A stretch of DNA of 54,245 nt, taken from positions 1 to 54,245 of the forward strand of contig CACMWO010000003.1 of assembly GCA_902617465.1 (NCBI GenBank), given 5' to 3'. A program made the translations under genes and the position numbers. This DNA comes from an uncultured Alphaproteobacteria bacterium. Lineage in GTDB: Bacteria > Pseudomonadota > Alphaproteobacteria > HIMB59. A model generated the notes under the pieces. That model made no database searches, had not been told where the DNA came from, and worked only from the letters and a program-made list of their open reading frames with translations. Shown here one piece after another: positions 16,552 to 24,572 of this stretch; the first letter of the stretch is position 1; the number at the start of each line of letters is the position of its first letter.

Positions 16552-17465
16552 TTAGATTTGTAAATTTGAATCATTCTCTCTAATAAAGCCAACGCATCTA
16601 CTCTCGATCTTTGAAAACAATTTCTTCCAATAATTGAGCCGTTTCCATCACCCTGGTGAATTGCAAGCACTTCATCCATTAAAGCTTGATCATCTTTTGC
16701 ATCACCACCCGAAAATACTACTAAGCGTTTTCCATCAAACGCAACTTTTTTGATATGAGCTACACGATCCTTTAAAGTGCTTATAGGTACATTATTATCT
16801 TCAAATGCTTTTTTAGTTGGATCTTCTTCTAAAAAATCACTTGGTAGTTTTACTTTAATAATATTTGCCCCCAATAGAGCAGACATATGCGCTGCGTATG
16901 AAATTATGTTCATTGCTGTTTCACCTTTTTTGCTAATCTTTGAACCTCTCGCATAAGCCCATAAAACAACAGCAAGTCCTTTTTCTTTAGCCTCGAAACT
17001 AAGTCTTCTAAATTCTTCAATTAATTCAAAATTATGATCAGACCCAGGATAAATCGTAAAACCTATTGCAGAACAGCCTAATTTTAATGCATCATCTATA
17101 CTCCCAGTCACAGCTTGATCAAGAGATGTTGCAAGAGTATTAGAGCTATTAATTTTTAATATAGTGGGAATTTGACCATTATAATTCCCAGAACTAGTTT
17201 GAAGTAAACCAAGAGGAGCAGCATAAGCAGATAAACCAGCATCTATTGCAAGTTGGTGATGATAATTTGGATCGTACGCTGGGGAATTTACAGCGAAACT
17301 TCTATCGGGCCCGTGTTCAAAACCCTGATCGACAGGTAAAATTATCATTCTTCCAGTTCCGCCTAACTTTCCATGTCCCAAAATTTTCATAAGATTTGAT
17401 CTCACACCGATATTCTCGTGTGTGTAGTTTGATATAATATTTCTTGTTGTATTTGTAACTTTCAT
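16548..17465 (-). CDS. fbaB: Class I fructose-bisphosphate aldolase (DhnA/FbaB type)
   Basis: Cleaves or forms fructose-1,6-bisphosphate via a Schiff-base lysine. 305 residues. GRMIILPVDQGFEHGPDRSF is typical of the DhnA-type class I enzyme, and ANIIKVKLPSDFLEED with its Lys is the likely Schiff-base region. VVFSGGDAKDD and GNGSIIGRNCFQR form the phosphate-binding C-terminus. There are no zinc ligands as in class II. A good Shine-Dalgarno AGGAG (17475-17471) precedes the ATG. It follows gap by 8 bp; pgk, often between them, is missing. Confidence 0.92.
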   Translation of the reverse strand: MKVTNTTRNIISNYTHENIGVRSNLMKILGHGKLGGTGRMIILPVDQGFEHGPDRSFAVNSPAYDPNYHHQLAIDAGLSAYAAPLGLLQTSSGNYNGQIPTILKINSSNTLATSLDQAVTGSIDDALKLGCSAIGFTIYPGSDHNFELIEEFRRLSFEAKEKGLAVVLWAYARGSKISKKGETAMNIISYAAHMSALLGANIIKVKLPSDFLEEDPTKKAFEDNNVPISTLKDRVAHIKKVAFDGKRLVVFSGGDAKDDQALMDEVLAIHQGDGNGSIIGRNCFQRSRVDALALLERMIQIYKSK

Positions 17466-17470
17466 AATTG

Positions 17471-17475
17471 CTCCT
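17471..17475 (-). promoter_or_regulatory. Shine-Dalgarno of the aldolase gene
   Basis: AGGAG on the minus strand, 5 bases before the ATG at 17465 and overlapping the gap stop codon. It is one of few clear Shine-Dalgarno sites in the window and suggests strong independent initiation of the aldolase. Confidence 0.6.
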
Positions 17476-18490
17476 ATAAATTACACACTTGAGCAGTTGT
17501 CTCAAGCATTCTATTTGAAAATCCCCACTCGTTATCATACCAAGTCAACACTCTACCAAAATTATCTGATACCGTTGTTGTTTCACTTAGATCTAAAATA
17601 GAGCTCCTAGCGTCATGATTATAATCACTTGATACCTTAGGGTCTGTATCTACCCCTAAAATACCTTTAAGTGAGCTATTTGCATATTGTTGAAATTTAT
17701 TATTTAAATTTTCAGTCGTGATATTTTTTTTTGTATTAAATTTAAAATCTACCAGAGATACATTAGGAGTTGGAACTCTTATCGCAGTACCGTCTAATTT
17801 GCCCATTAAATGAGGCAGAACGAGGCCAACAGCTTTTGCTGCACCTGTACTTGTTGGTATGATGTTACTTGCTGCTGCTCTTGCTCTCCTGATATCTTTA
17901 TGAAATGTGTCTACAGTATTTTGATCTCCTGTATAGGAGTGAATAGTTGTCATGTATCCACTTTCAATTCCAAACTCTTGATCTATAACAAACGCCACAG
18001 GCGCAAGACAATTAGTTGTACAAGAGGCATTAGATATTACTTGATGATTTATATTTATATTTTTGTTATTAACTCCCTGGACAACTGTTATGTCTGCACC
18101 AGAACATGGAGCAGAAACTATAACTTTGCTTGCACCACTTTCTATATGTGACATTGCTTTTTCTTTTGATGCAAAAATACCTGTGCACTCCAAAATAATG
18201 TCGACTTTCTTTTCTTTCCATTTCAAATCATAAGGGTTTCTCTCAGATGTAACAGTTACTTTATTTTCCCCTATTGAAAATTGTTCATTAGAGATTTTTT
18301 TTATTTCCTTGTTAAGAGGTCCATGAATACTATCATATTTGAGTAAATGAATATTTGAGTCAATATCAGCCAAGTCGTTTATAAAATTTATCTCAAACTG
18401 ATCACCAAATTCGCTTAATCTTTCCAAAAATGCTCGATAAACAAGTCTACCTATTCTACCAAAACCATTAATCGCTACTTTTTTTTTCAT
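17474..18490 (-). CDS. gap: Glyceraldehyde-3-phosphate dehydrogenase
   Basis: Oxidative phosphorylation of glyceraldehyde-3-phosphate with NAD(P)+. 338 residues. VAINGFGRIGRLVYRAF opens the Rossmann fold; the catalytic SNASCTTNCLAPVAF holds the active Cys; TTIHSYTGDQNTVD, RRARAAASNIIPTSTGAA and LTWYDNEWGFSNRM are all present. LADIDSNIHLLKYDS follows the second strand, like Calvin/gluconeogenic GapB/CbbG-type enzymes, and cofactor preference is uncertain. It starts within the end of tkt (ATGA overlap). Confidence 0.97.
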   Translation of the reverse strand: MKKKVAINGFGRIGRLVYRAFLERLSEFGDQFEINFINDLADIDSNIHLLKYDSIHGPLNKEIKKISNEQFSIGENKVTVTSERNPYDLKWKEKKVDIILECTGIFASKEKAMSHIESGASKVIVSAPCSGADITVVQGVNNKNININHQVISNASCTTNCLAPVAFVIDQEFGIESGYMTTIHSYTGDQNTVDTFHKDIRRARAAASNIIPTSTGAAKAVGLVLPHLMGKLDGTAIRVPTPNVSLVDFKFNTKKNITTENLNNKFQQYANSSLKGILGVDTDPKVSSDYNHDARSSILDLSETTTVSDNFGRVLTWYDNEWGFSNRMLETTAQVCNL

Positions 18491-20418
18491 TTTGTTTTAA
18501 TTTTCCTTAATATTTTATTAGATATAGTTTTTACTGTTAAACCAAATTTTTTAAAAACTTCTTTTCCAGGTGCACTAGAGCCAAAATTATCTAATCCAAA
18601 TATATTTTCATATTTTGTGTACTTATTCCAATACATTGTTGATCCAGCCTCAATTACAAAAGTTTCACTAGATTTTGATTTTAATAAATTGTTTTTAAAA
18701 GTTTTTGACTGCTTTTCAAAAATAGATGTTGATGGCATTGAAATGACTTTTGCAATAATTCCATCACCTCTGACTCTTACAGCAACGTTGACAGCCAAAG
18801 ACACTTCTGAGCCAGTAGCTATAATAGTAATATCATTATTAATTTTTGGACCATATATAACGTAAGCACCTTTAAATTTTTTTGAGTCTAATTTTTTATT
18901 TGAAATTTGTGGCAGATTTTGCCTTGAAAGACAGATAAATGAAGGTGCATCATTAATTTTTAAAGCCTCTCCCCAACATACAATTGTTTCTTTAAGATCA
19001 CAGGGTCTAAAAACATAACTATTTGGTATGAGTCTTAACATATTAAGTTGTTCAATAGGTTGATGAGTAGGACCATCTTCACCTAATCCAATAGAGTCGT
19101 GTGTGAAAACTTGTATAGGATTAATTTTCATTAGTGCAGCTAAACGAAGACTTGGCTTCATATAATCAGCAAAGCTCAAAAAAGTTCCTGAATATGTTCT
19201 GTAAATTTTCGTAGCAGCAATACCATTCATTATGGCAGCCATACCATGCTCTCTCACACCATAATGTATATATTGTCCTGTTGTGTTGATGCTATCCATT
19301 ACAGACATTTCTTTACCTTTTGTATTATTTGAGCCAGTTAAGTCTGCTGAGCCTCCAAGTATCGGATGATTTTCTTTGAAATAATTTAATATTGCTTCAG
19401 AGGATTTTCTAGTAGCCTGATCAGAATTAAAATCTTTTAAATCTATTTCTATTTTATGAAATAACTTTTCTATGTCTTTATTTGATAAATTTGTGTGAGA
19501 TATTGATTTAGTTTTTTTGTATATTTGTAAGTTTTTGGTGTATGAATTCCTCCAAATTTTTAAAAGTTTATCTGGAATTTGAAAAGGTTTTTCATTCCAA
19601 GATAATTTACTTCTCGTTAATTTCACTTCCTCTGAACCTAAGGGCGAGCCATGTGACGATGCTTTTGCAGATTTATTTGGGGAACCAAATCCAATAGTAG
19701 TTTTAAAATTTAGCAAACAAGGGACTTTTGATACTTGTGCTTTTTTTAAAAGTTTATAAATATTTTTATGATCATGACCTTTTCCGCTATGTACCTCCCA
19801 ATTTACTGATTTAAATCTAAGGTTTGTGTTATCACTAAAAGCTAGGTCTGTGGATCCATCTATACTAATGTTGTTGTTATCGTATATTAGTATCAAATTA
19901 TTAAGTTTTAAATGCCCAGCTAGACTTATTGCCTCCTGGCTAATTCCCTCCATTAAACAGCCATCACCACAAAAAACATATACCTTTGGAGCTTTGGACA
20001 ATTTTTTCTCTTTTGATAGCTTTTTAAGCGCTATGGCCATTCCTACCGCATTTGAAATTCCTTGTCCAAGAGGGCCAGTCGTTATTTCTATTCCAGCATC
20101 TGGTTCATATTCAGGATGTCCTGCTGTGATGTGGCCCAATTGTCTAAAATTTTTAATTTGAGAAATTGTCATTTTTTTATAACCGGTGAGGTATAAAAGT
20201 GAGTAAAGCAACATCGAACCATGTCCATTAGATAAAACGAATCTATCTCTGAGTAACCAGTTTGGATCTTCGGGATTATGAATAAGAAAATCGTGAAAGA
20301 GCACTGTGGCAATGTCAGCCATTCCCATCGGCATACCAGGATGACCAGATTTTGCTCTTTCTACCGCATCAATTGATAAAAATCTGATACAATTCGCTAA
20401 TTTAGTATAATTTTTCAA
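18487..20418 (-). CDS. tkt: Transketolase
   Basis: ThDP enzyme of the pentose phosphate pathway, moving two-carbon units between sugar phosphates. 643 residues. SGHPGMPMGMADIATVLF, NGHGSMLLYSLLYLTGY, GPLGQGISNAVGMAIALKK and the ThDP motif CGDGCLMEGISQEA are in the N-terminal domain; YGVREHGMAAIMNGIAA (catalytic Glu) and THDSIGLGEDGPTHQPIEQL lie in the middle. First gene of a minus-strand operon tkt-gap-fba-efp-suhB-rpmE-trcR. Only 35 bp separate its start from the divergent coiled-coil/zapA genes, so promoters there must be compact. Confidence 0.97.
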   Translation of the reverse strand: MKNYTKLANCIRFLSIDAVERAKSGHPGMPMGMADIATVLFHDFLIHNPEDPNWLLRDRFVLSNGHGSMLLYSLLYLTGYKKMTISQIKNFRQLGHITAGHPEYEPDAGIEITTGPLGQGISNAVGMAIALKKLSKEKKLSKAPKVYVFCGDGCLMEGISQEAISLAGHLKLNNLILIYDNNNISIDGSTDLAFSDNTNLRFKSVNWEVHSGKGHDHKNIYKLLKKAQVSKVPCLLNFKTTIGFGSPNKSAKASSHGSPLGSEEVKLTRSKLSWNEKPFQIPDKLLKIWRNSYTKNLQIYKKTKSISHTNLSNKDIEKLFHKIEIDLKDFNSDQATRKSSEAILNYFKENHPILGGSADLTGSNNTKGKEMSVMDSINTTGQYIHYGVREHGMAAIMNGIAATKIYRTYSGTFLSFADYMKPSLRLAALMKINPIQVFTHDSIGLGEDGPTHQPIEQLNMLRLIPNSYVFRPCDLKETIVCWGEALKINDAPSFICLSRQNLPQISNKKLDSKKFKGAYVIYGPKINNDITIIATGSEVSLAVNVAVRVRGDGIIAKVISMPSTSIFEKQSKTFKNNLLKSKSSETFVIEAGSTMYWNKYTKYENIFGLDNFGSSAPGKEVFKKFGLTVKTISNKILRKIKTK

Positions 20419-20453
20419 TGGAATAACTTTTCTTAATAACTAATAATTAATGT

Positions 20454-20714
20454 ATGAACGAATTTCAACAACAAATACTTCAAAAAATCGAGCAAATTGC
20501 ATCAAAACTTCAGAATTATAAAACTAATAACCAAGAATTAATAAACGAGAAACAAGAATTAAAAGCGAAGATAGAATATTTAGAAAGAAGAGAGTCAGAA
20601 TTAATGACCCAATTAGAAAATAACAAATCTGAGTTATCTGAAAAATCTCAACTTATTGATCAAGCAACGAATAAAATTGAAGAATTACTGGGTTCAATAG
20701 ATATAGATGGCTAA
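20454..20714 (+). CDS. Small coiled-coil protein upstream of zapA
   Basis: 86 residues, almost entirely a predicted coiled coil rich in Glu, Lys, Gln and Leu (for example EKQELKAKIEYLERRESELM); no cysteines and no signal. It overlaps zapA by 8 bp. In alphaproteobacteria a short DUF4164-like coil often precedes zapA, and ZapB of enterobacteria is also a short coil that works with ZapA at the Z-ring. A division role is inferred from position and shape only; family membership cannot be confirmed by eye. Confidence 0.72.
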   Translation: MNEFQQQILQKIEQIASKLQNYKTNNQELINEKQELKAKIEYLERRESELMTQLENNKSELSEKSQLIDQATNKIEELLGSIDIDG

Positions 20715-21039
20715 TTTAACTCTAACAATTGGAGGAAGACCACTAAAAATACAATGCTCCGATGATAATGTTGAAACAGTAAAAGAGATCGCTTCCTCAA
20801 TTAGTAAACTCATAGATGATGAGAAGAAAGAAAATGTCCCTTTTTTAACATCCACACTTATTGCCTATCTTAAATCCATGGAGGATGTTTTGAAAAAAGA
20901 AAAAATATTGCAAGACTCTTTGAATAAGAAATTATTTTATGAGAGTCGTATTCAAGAATTACAGAATGAAAATAATCATCTAAAATCTGACATTGAGCAA
21001 ATTTTTAAAAAACTTAATGATAATATAATCATTGAATAA
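20707..21039 (+). CDS. zapA: Cell division protein ZapA
   Basis: Cytoplasmic FtsZ-ring cross-linker. 110 residues: the N-terminal ZapA domain with LTIGGRPLKIQCSDDN, VKEIASSISKLIDD and a C-terminal coiled coil (ESRIQELQNENNHLKSDIEQ). Overlaps both neighbours: by 8 bp with the coiled-coil gene, and by 8 bp with the 5-FTHF cyclo-ligase, which begins at a TTG inside it. The tight packing leaves no room for a 6S RNA gene between zapA and the cyclo-ligase gene, where ssrS is often found in proteobacteria. Confidence 0.88.
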   Translation: MANLTLTIGGRPLKIQCSDDNVETVKEIASSISKLIDDEKKENVPFLTSTLIAYLKSMEDVLKKEKILQDSLNKKLFYESRIQELQNENNHLKSDIEQIFKKLNDNIIIE

Positions 21040-21595
21040 AAAACAAATTCGAAAACATCATCTGGAGCTAAGAATGCGACTAAGCACTTCGGATTTAGAT
21101 ATTTTTTCCAATAAAATAAATTCAAAAATAATATATTTAATTGAAAAAATTAATCCAAATAGTTCTGTTGGTTTATTTTATCCATATAAAAATGAGGTAG
21201 ATGTATTGAGAATTTCTGATGATTTAATAAATAAAAATATCAAATGTTTACTTCCCAAAGTAATATCAAAAGGATCCTCTTTAAAGTACTTTGAATATAA
21301 CCCTCATAGTCCAAATTTGGAAAAAGGTTTTGGCGGCATTATGGAACCTAAGGGTGAAAAGACATTAGATCCTGATATAATTATTGCATCATGCTCCGCA
21401 TTTAATGAAAAAGGTTTTAGGGTAGGCTATGGAGGAGGTTTTTTTGATAGAACTATTGAAGAATTGAAAAAAAAAGGAAATTTAAAAACTATTTTAGCTG
21501 CTTTTGAAATTCAAAAAACCAACTACAATTTTCAGGAGAGTTTTGACCAAAAAGTAGATTATATTTGTTCAGAACAACAAATCTATTCTTTATGA
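21032..21595 (+). CDS. 5-formyltetrahydrofolate cyclo-ligase
   Basis: ATP-dependent conversion of 5-formyl-THF to 5,10-methenyl-THF. 187 residues, TTG start overlapping zapA. Family motifs: NKKQIRKHHLELRMRLS (basic N-terminus, nucleotide contact), VGLFYPYKNEVDV, GGIMEPKGEKTLDPD, and the glycine-rich GFRVGYGGGFFDRTIEEL, which binds ATP and Mg. The pairing with zapA is conserved in many proteobacteria. Ends with an ATGA overlap into ymdB. Firm. Confidence 0.93.
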   Translation: MNKKQIRKHHLELRMRLSTSDLDIFSNKINSKIIYLIEKINPNSSVGLFYPYKNEVDVLRISDDLINKNIKCLLPKVISKGSSLKYFEYNPHSPNLEKGFGGIMEPKGEKTLDPDIIIASCSAFNEKGFRVGYGGGFFDRTIEELKKKGNLKTILAAFEIQKTNYNFQESFDQKVDYICSEQQIYSL

Positions 21596-22407
21596 ATTTT
21601 TTAGTGATAGGAGATGTTGTAGGTAGAACAGGTAGAACAGCTCTAAAAGAAAATTTAAAAAAGATTCAAGACCAATTCAAAATTAGCTTTACAATAATTA
21701 ATGCTGAAAATTCAGCTGGTGGTTATGGACTTACGGGAAAAATTTATGAAGAGCTTATAAGTTGGGGGGCTGACGCTATCACTTTAGGAAATCATGCTTG
21801 GAAACAAAAAGAGATCATAGAATATATGGACCAAAATCCAGATCATAATATTATCAGACCTTTAAATTTCGAAGTTGGATCTCCTGGTAGGGGGTTTAAA
21901 ATTTTTACTCATAAAAATGGAAAAAGAATATTGGTAAGCCAAGTTCATGGTCAAACATTCATTGACCTTCCCTTAAGTAACCCTTTTCATTCTATTGATA
22001 CACAACTTTTATCTATAATTAATGACCATGAAATAGATTATTCATTTTTAGAGGTACATGCTGAGGTGACATCTGAAAAAAATGGTATAGCACAAAATTA
22101 TGACGGAAAATTTACAGCTATATATGGGACTCATGTTCATATTCCAACATCAGACGCTAGGGTATTAGAAAAAGGCACTTGTTTTCAAACTGATATTGGC
22201 ATGACAGGAGATTATAATTCTGTTATTGGTATGAAAAAAGAAAACGCTATCAAAAGAATGAGAACCGGATCGAACTCACATAGATTAGAACCCGCAGAGG
22301 GATTAGCCACTATTTCTGGAGCAGTTATAACTACAAAAGAGGGAGACACGAATTCAATTCAATCTATTCAAATAGGTGGTGTTTTGGATAGTAATTTATT
22401 ATCTTAG
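21592..22407 (+). CDS. ymdB: YmdB-type metallophosphoesterase (TIGR00282 family)
   Basis: Calcineurin-like phosphoesterase with a dinuclear metal site; Bacillus homologues hydrolyse 2',3'-cyclic nucleotides. The frame is open from 21565, but the ATG at 21592, overlapping the previous stop as ATGA, gives the family N-terminus MNFLVIGDVVGRTGR. 271 residues. Metal ligands: D8, INAENSAGGYGLTGK, TLGNHAWKQKEI, VHAEVTSEKNG and GTHVHIPTSDARVL. The substrate in this organism is not known; Bacillus YmdB affects biofilm gene expression. Conserved upstream of yebC in alphaproteobacteria. Confidence 0.92.
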   Translation: MNFLVIGDVVGRTGRTALKENLKKIQDQFKISFTIINAENSAGGYGLTGKIYEELISWGADAITLGNHAWKQKEIIEYMDQNPDHNIIRPLNFEVGSPGRGFKIFTHKNGKRILVSQVHGQTFIDLPLSNPFHSIDTQLLSIINDHEIDYSFLEVHAEVTSEKNGIAQNYDGKFTAIYGTHVHIPTSDARVLEKGTCFQTDIGMTGDYNSVIGMKKENAIKRMRTGSNSHRLEPAEGLATISGAVITTKEGDTNSIQSIQIGGVLDSNLLS

Positions 22408-22410
22408 CTC

Positions 22411-23151
22411 ATGGCAGGACATTCAAAATTTAAAAATATTCAATATCGTAAAGGTGCTCAAGACCAAAAAAGAGCAAAACAATTTGCAAAAATAGGAAGA
22501 GAAATTCAAATAGCCGTGAAGATTGGAGGAACTGACCCAGAGTCCAATCCAAGATTGAGACTAGCAATGACAAACGCTCGAAGTGTAAATATGCCAAAGG
22601 ATAATGTAGATAGAGCTATTAATAAAAATAATACTGAAGCTTCTGATTATTCAGAAGTTCGCTATGAGGGGTATGGTCCATTTGGAACGGCTTTTATAGT
22701 TGAGGCCTTAACAGATAATAAAAATAGAACAGCTTCAGAAATTAGATCTATTTTTTCAAAGAATGGTGGGAATTTGGGGGAGACAGGAAGTGTTAGCTTT
22801 AATTTTAATAAAGTAGGGGAAATACAATTAAAAAAAGATATTGATGATAGTGCACTAGAGGATTTACTCGAACATGGTTTAGAAGATTACAATATAGAGG
22901 ATAACGTAACATACCTTTACTCATCTTTTGAGGCATTAGCATCCTTTGAGAAAATACTAGTAGATAAAAAATATGATATTGAAAGTGCAAATATTATTTG
23001 GAAGCCAAATTTAACTGTAAAAATTGAAAAAAAGGAAGAGCTTGACAAGCTTATTAAATTAAATGATGAGTTAGAAGATAACGATGACGTTCAAAATTGT
23101 TTTTCAAATCTTGATTTTGATAGTGAACTTTTAGAGGTTAATAATGCCTGA
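22411..23151 (+). CDS. yebC: YebC/PmpR (TACO1-like) family protein
   Basis: 246 residues with the unmistakable N-terminus MAGHSKFKNIQYRKGAQD, QFAKIGREIQIAVKIGG, NPRLRLAMTNARSVNMPKDN and the EGYGPFGTAFIVEALTDN region. The family was annotated as transcriptional regulator, and recent work on some members links it to ribosome stalling at proline stretches. It sits 3 bp after ymdB. In typical alphaproteobacteria yebC is followed by ruvC-ruvA-ruvB; here it is followed by a small nuclease-like gene whose ATG overlaps its end by 8 bp. Confidence 0.95.
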   Translation: MAGHSKFKNIQYRKGAQDQKRAKQFAKIGREIQIAVKIGGTDPESNPRLRLAMTNARSVNMPKDNVDRAINKNNTEASDYSEVRYEGYGPFGTAFIVEALTDNKNRTASEIRSIFSKNGGNLGETGSVSFNFNKVGEIQLKKDIDDSALEDLLEHGLEDYNIEDNVTYLYSSFEALASFEKILVDKKYDIESANIIWKPNLTVKIEKKEELDKLIKLNDELEDNDDVQNCFSNLDFDSELLEVNNA

Positions 23152-23470
23152 TAAAGCTTGGAAAAATAGGGAAAGACTTGTAGCTAAGTTTTTTGGAGGT
23201 ATGAGAAATGCCCTCAGTGGGATTAATTCAAAAGTTACTCATTCAGATGTAATTCACAATAATTTATTCATTGAGTGTAAATTAAGAGCTAAACATACAG
23301 CTATTAAATTATGGGATGATACAAAATCTTTAGCAGACAAGGAAAAAAAGACCCCAGTCATTGCATTATGTGAAAAAAATAGACCTGGTTTTTGGATAAT
23401 GGTACATTCAGATGATTTTGAGAAAGTCTCTAAAGAACTTAAAAATAAAAATATAATTGATGAAGAATAA
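23144..23470 (+). CDS. Small PD-(D/E)XK nuclease-like protein in the ruvCAB position
   Basis: 108 residues, not a member I can name. Visible: a helix with E10 (WKNRERLVAKFFGG), an SG-containing strand (ALSGINSK), then SDVIHNNLFIECKLRAK giving D35 and E44-x-K46, the D...ExK catalytic signature. Next come a helix (AIKLWDDTKSLADKEKK) and strands TPVIALCEK and GFWIMVHSDDF. Order and size resemble archaeal Hjc-type Holliday-junction resolvases and other small PD-(D/E)XK nucleases. It lies between yebC and tolQ, exactly where ruvC-ruvA-ruvB-ybgC usually occur, and is cotranscribed (8-bp overlap with yebC, 3 bp to tolQ). A role as substitute junction resolvase is inference; a restriction- or phage-type nuclease is the alternative. 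Confidence 0.75.
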   Translation: MPDKAWKNRERLVAKFFGGMRNALSGINSKVTHSDVIHNNLFIECKLRAKHTAIKLWDDTKSLADKEKKTPVIALCEKNRPGFWIMVHSDDFEKVSKELKNKNIIDEE

Positions 23471-23473
23471 TTA

Positions 23474-24172
23474 ATGGAAGAAGTAGTCAACTTAGCATCC
23501 CTTGAAGGTTCGGTAGATTTCTCAATGATGGGAATGTTTCTAAAATCTGACTGGGTTGTAAAATTTGTAATAATATTACTAGTGATTTTTTCAATTCAAT
23601 CTTGGAAGACAATCATTCAAAAAATTTTGTTAATAAATAAACTTAAGAAAATATCAAAAAAATTTGAAAACCATTTTTGGTCTGGGGTGTCTTTAGATGA
23701 GCTATACAAACAAATTGATGAATTTGATCAAGAAAGTTTCTCAAATATATTTAGAAATATTATGAATGAATATGAAAAATCTCGAATTCAGAAAAATAAA
23801 ATAGACTCAGCTTTCATTCAAAGACTTTATACCTCTCTTGATTTAAGTATTGCTGTTGAAGATACAAATTTAAATAAAGGATTATCTTTTTTGGCTTCCT
23901 CTGGATCTGTAGCACCTTTCATAGGATTATTTGGAACAGTTTGGGGAATTATGAACAGTTTTCAAGCAATAGCAATTGCTCAAAATACTAATCTCGCTGT
24001 AGTTGCACCCGGTATTGCAGAGGCTTTATTTGTAACTGCATTGGGCCTTTTCGTTGCTATCCCCTCAACTGCTTACTACAACCTCATAACTTCTAAAATT
24101 GATGACTATTTGTCAGAGGCTGAGAGTTTTGGGAAGGATTTAGTTAATATAATTTCACGCCAAGTTAAATAA
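23474..24172 (+). CDS. tolQ: TolQ, Tol-Pal proton channel subunit
   Basis: Inner-membrane MotA/ExbB-family protein that with TolR uses the proton motive force to energise TolA, needed for outer-membrane constriction at division. 232 residues. Three membrane segments: VVKFVIILLVIFSIQSW near the N-terminus, and, after a cytoplasmic loop, the pair in LASSGSVAPFIGLFGTVWGI and APGIAEALFVTALGLFVAIP, both typical ExbB/TolQ signatures. Starts tolQRAB-pal-cpoB, 3 bp after the nuclease-like gene. Confidence 0.96.
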   Translation: MEEVVNLASLEGSVDFSMMGMFLKSDWVVKFVIILLVIFSIQSWKTIIQKILLINKLKKISKKFENHFWSGVSLDELYKQIDEFDQESFSNIFRNIMNEYEKSRIQKNKIDSAFIQRLYTSLDLSIAVEDTNLNKGLSFLASSGSVAPFIGLFGTVWGIMNSFQAIAIAQNTNLAVVAPGIAEALFVTALGLFVAIPSTAYYNLITSKIDDYLSEAESFGKDLVNIISRQVK

Positions 24173-24176
24173 TTAT

Positions 24177-24572
24177 ATGAGAAAAAAACATCGACCTGTT
24201 TCTAATATAAATGTTACTCCAATGGTTGATGTTATGTTGGTTTTACTTATTGTGTTTATGGTCACAGCTCCCCTTCTAACTGTGGGTGTTCCAGTTAATT
24301 TGCCAAAAGTTGAGGCTAGTTCTTTAGATGCACAAAAGGAACCACTTGAAATCTCAATTAATGAAAATAATGAAATTTACTTAGGTGAGGAATTAATACC
24401 TTTTGATGAGTTAATATTGAAAGTTAAAACTATTGCAGGCTCAAATACTGACATAAGAATTTTTTTAAGAGCCGATACTACAATTAGTTATGGAGAAGTA
24501 ATGAAAGTTCTTGGTGCTCTAAACACATCTGGTTTTCTAAAAATTGCTCTTGTAACGAAAAAACCAAGTTAA
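24177..24572 (+). CDS. tolR: TolR
   Basis: ExbD/TolR-family partner of TolQ: short cytoplasmic N-terminus, one membrane helix carrying the proton-path Asp in VTPMVDVMLVLLIVFMVTAP, then a periplasmic domain (PVNLPKVEASSLDAQ; IRIFLRADTTISYGEVMKVL). 131 residues. The next gene, tolA, starts with GTG immediately after its stop codon, so the two are probably coupled. Confidence 0.95.
   Translation: MRKKHRPVSNINVTPMVDVMLVLLIVFMVTAPLLTVGVPVNLPKVEASSLDAQKEPLEISINENNEIYLGEELIPFDELILKVKTIAGSNTDIRIFLRADTTISYGEVMKVLGALNTSGFLKIALVTKKPS

Noticed and set aside
17810..18151. Open frame of 113 codons antisense to gap
   Set aside because: Lies wholly within the well-conserved gap gene on the other strand; Cys/Ser/Tyr-rich translation with no recognisable domain.
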